DNA of 15,147 nucleotides from Patescibacteria group bacterium UBA2023 (GTDB taxonomy: Bacteria; Patescibacteriota; Gracilibacteria; BD1-5; UBA2023): NCBI GenBank assembly GCA_002335145.1, contig DDBV01000014.1, positions 740 to 15,886 of the forward strand, in the 5' to 3' direction. Below the pieces are notes generated by a model that made no database searches, had not been told where the DNA came from, and saw nothing but the letters and a program-made list of their open reading frames with translations. Positions 14,815 to 15,147 of the stretch are shown in pieces. Position 1 is the first letter of the stretch. Each line of letters opens with the position of its first letter. A program made the translations under genes and the position numbers.

Positions 14815-14820
14815 ATTATA
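14815..14820 (-). promoter_or_regulatory. -10 box of tRNA-Arg(TCG)
   Basis: Minus-strand consensus TATAAT, 9 nt from the tRNA 5' end. No good -35 is visible; that region is occupied by the inverted repeat at 14833-14851. Confidence 0.55.
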
Positions 14821-14832
14821 TGGAATAATGCG

Positions 14833-14851
14833 GGAAAAGAAAATCTTTTCC
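14833..14851. repeat. Inverted repeat GGAAAAGA-AAA-TCTTTTCC
   Basis: Perfect 8-bp arms with a 3-nt centre, covering the place where the -35 element of the tRNA promoter should be. It could be an operator or a chance feature of AT-rich DNA. Confidence 0.35.
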
Positions 14852-14974
14852 TACTTTCACAACACCAAAATGCAAACTGTAGGGGATCCGAAAAAACATT
14901 GCAAGAACATTTTGTATGTGATAGCCTATTCATCGTGGGACAGCTTGTTTCTGCAATGAATTATATTATCCCCT

Positions 14975-15147
14975 ATGCGAAAACTTCTTTCTCTTCTCTC
15001 CTCGCTCTCAATTGTTTTCGTGGCTTCCGTGCAGGTGGTACCCGCGACATACGCGGGAAACGGAGCGAATGTTATTCCTACATCTTCCACCGTCCTCATG
15101 ACCTCATGTCCGAACGGATGGATAAATAATGGAATTATTGCTGCCAC
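14975..15147 (+). CDS. Secreted or surface protein, N-terminal 57 residues (runs off the right edge)
   Basis: Begins at ATG 14975 with a classical Sec signal peptide: a basic start MRKLL, a hydrophobic core (SLLSSLSIVFVASVQVV) and a likely cleavage site after PATYA. The mature part starts GNGANVIPTSSTVLMTSC and continues to the edge without a stop. The family cannot be judged from this short piece. A TATTAT box at 14964-14969 is 5 nt before the ATG, so the transcript may be leaderless. The region 14852-14963 upstream holds nothing I can assign. Confidence 0.75.
   Translation, partial: MRKLLSLLSSLSIVFVASVQVVPATYAGNGANVIPTSSTVLMTSCPNGWINNGIIAA

Noticed and set aside
1..15147. CRISPR arrays, insertion sequences, phage genes
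   Set aside because: No repeat-spacer arrays, transposase motifs or phage structural genes are seen on either strand.

Overview
The window reads coherently only if UGA is translated as glycine, which is genetic code 25, known from Gracilibacteria (BD1-5) and Absconditabacteria (SR1) of the Patescibacteria/CPR. Under the standard code nearly every gene is cut into fragments. With UGA as Gly I count 27 in-frame UGA codons in 13 genes. All 18 gene ends visible in the window use TAA (11) or TAG (7), and none uses TGA. UGA falls on invariant glycines in peptide deformylase (EGCLS), MurB (GGGSN) and a SAM-methyltransferase (glycine-rich loop). I therefore infer a Gracilibacteria/Absconditabacteria-type organism. 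Base composition is near balanced by eye, except for an AT-richer right end.

Layout, minus strand, right to left: a 512-aa unknown protein (11317-9779); peptide deformylase (9717-9208); a 283-aa coiled-coil protein (9205-8354) whose stop codon lies inside tRNA-Arg(CCT) (8363-8289); a SAM-methyltransferase (8273-7680); galU (7669-6788); a two-TM small protein (6735-6328) followed by a terminator; a CcdA-like protein (6256-5534); a lipoprotein, OmpR-type response regulator and sensor kinase operon (5472-2941); an unknown protein (2711-2064); a single-pass membrane protein (1967-1077) followed by a 34-bp perfect palindrome; and the 5' part of glyA (873-1).

Layout, plus strand: a compact three-gene operon (11619-12922) of two unknown proteins and a membrane-tethered winged-helix protein, then a 48-64 aa ORF and a strong terminator; murB (13296-14165); a two-histidine phosphoesterase-like gene (14179-14697); a terminator; and, beyond the minus-strand tRNA-Arg(TCG), the start of a secreted protein (14975 to the edge).

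Functionally the window mixes housekeeping (one-carbon metabolism, N-terminal deformylation, peptidoglycan precursor synthesis, UDP-glucose supply, two tRNAs) with envelope sensing. The most novel-looking item is the plus-strand operon at 11619-12922. Its first gene contains four UGA codons and is invisible under the standard code. An 11-bp tandem repeat sits just upstream, where it could be the operator of the winged-helix product. Conventional Shine-Dalgarno sequences are largely absent. Several sigma70-like promoters with 16-17 nt spacers are visible.
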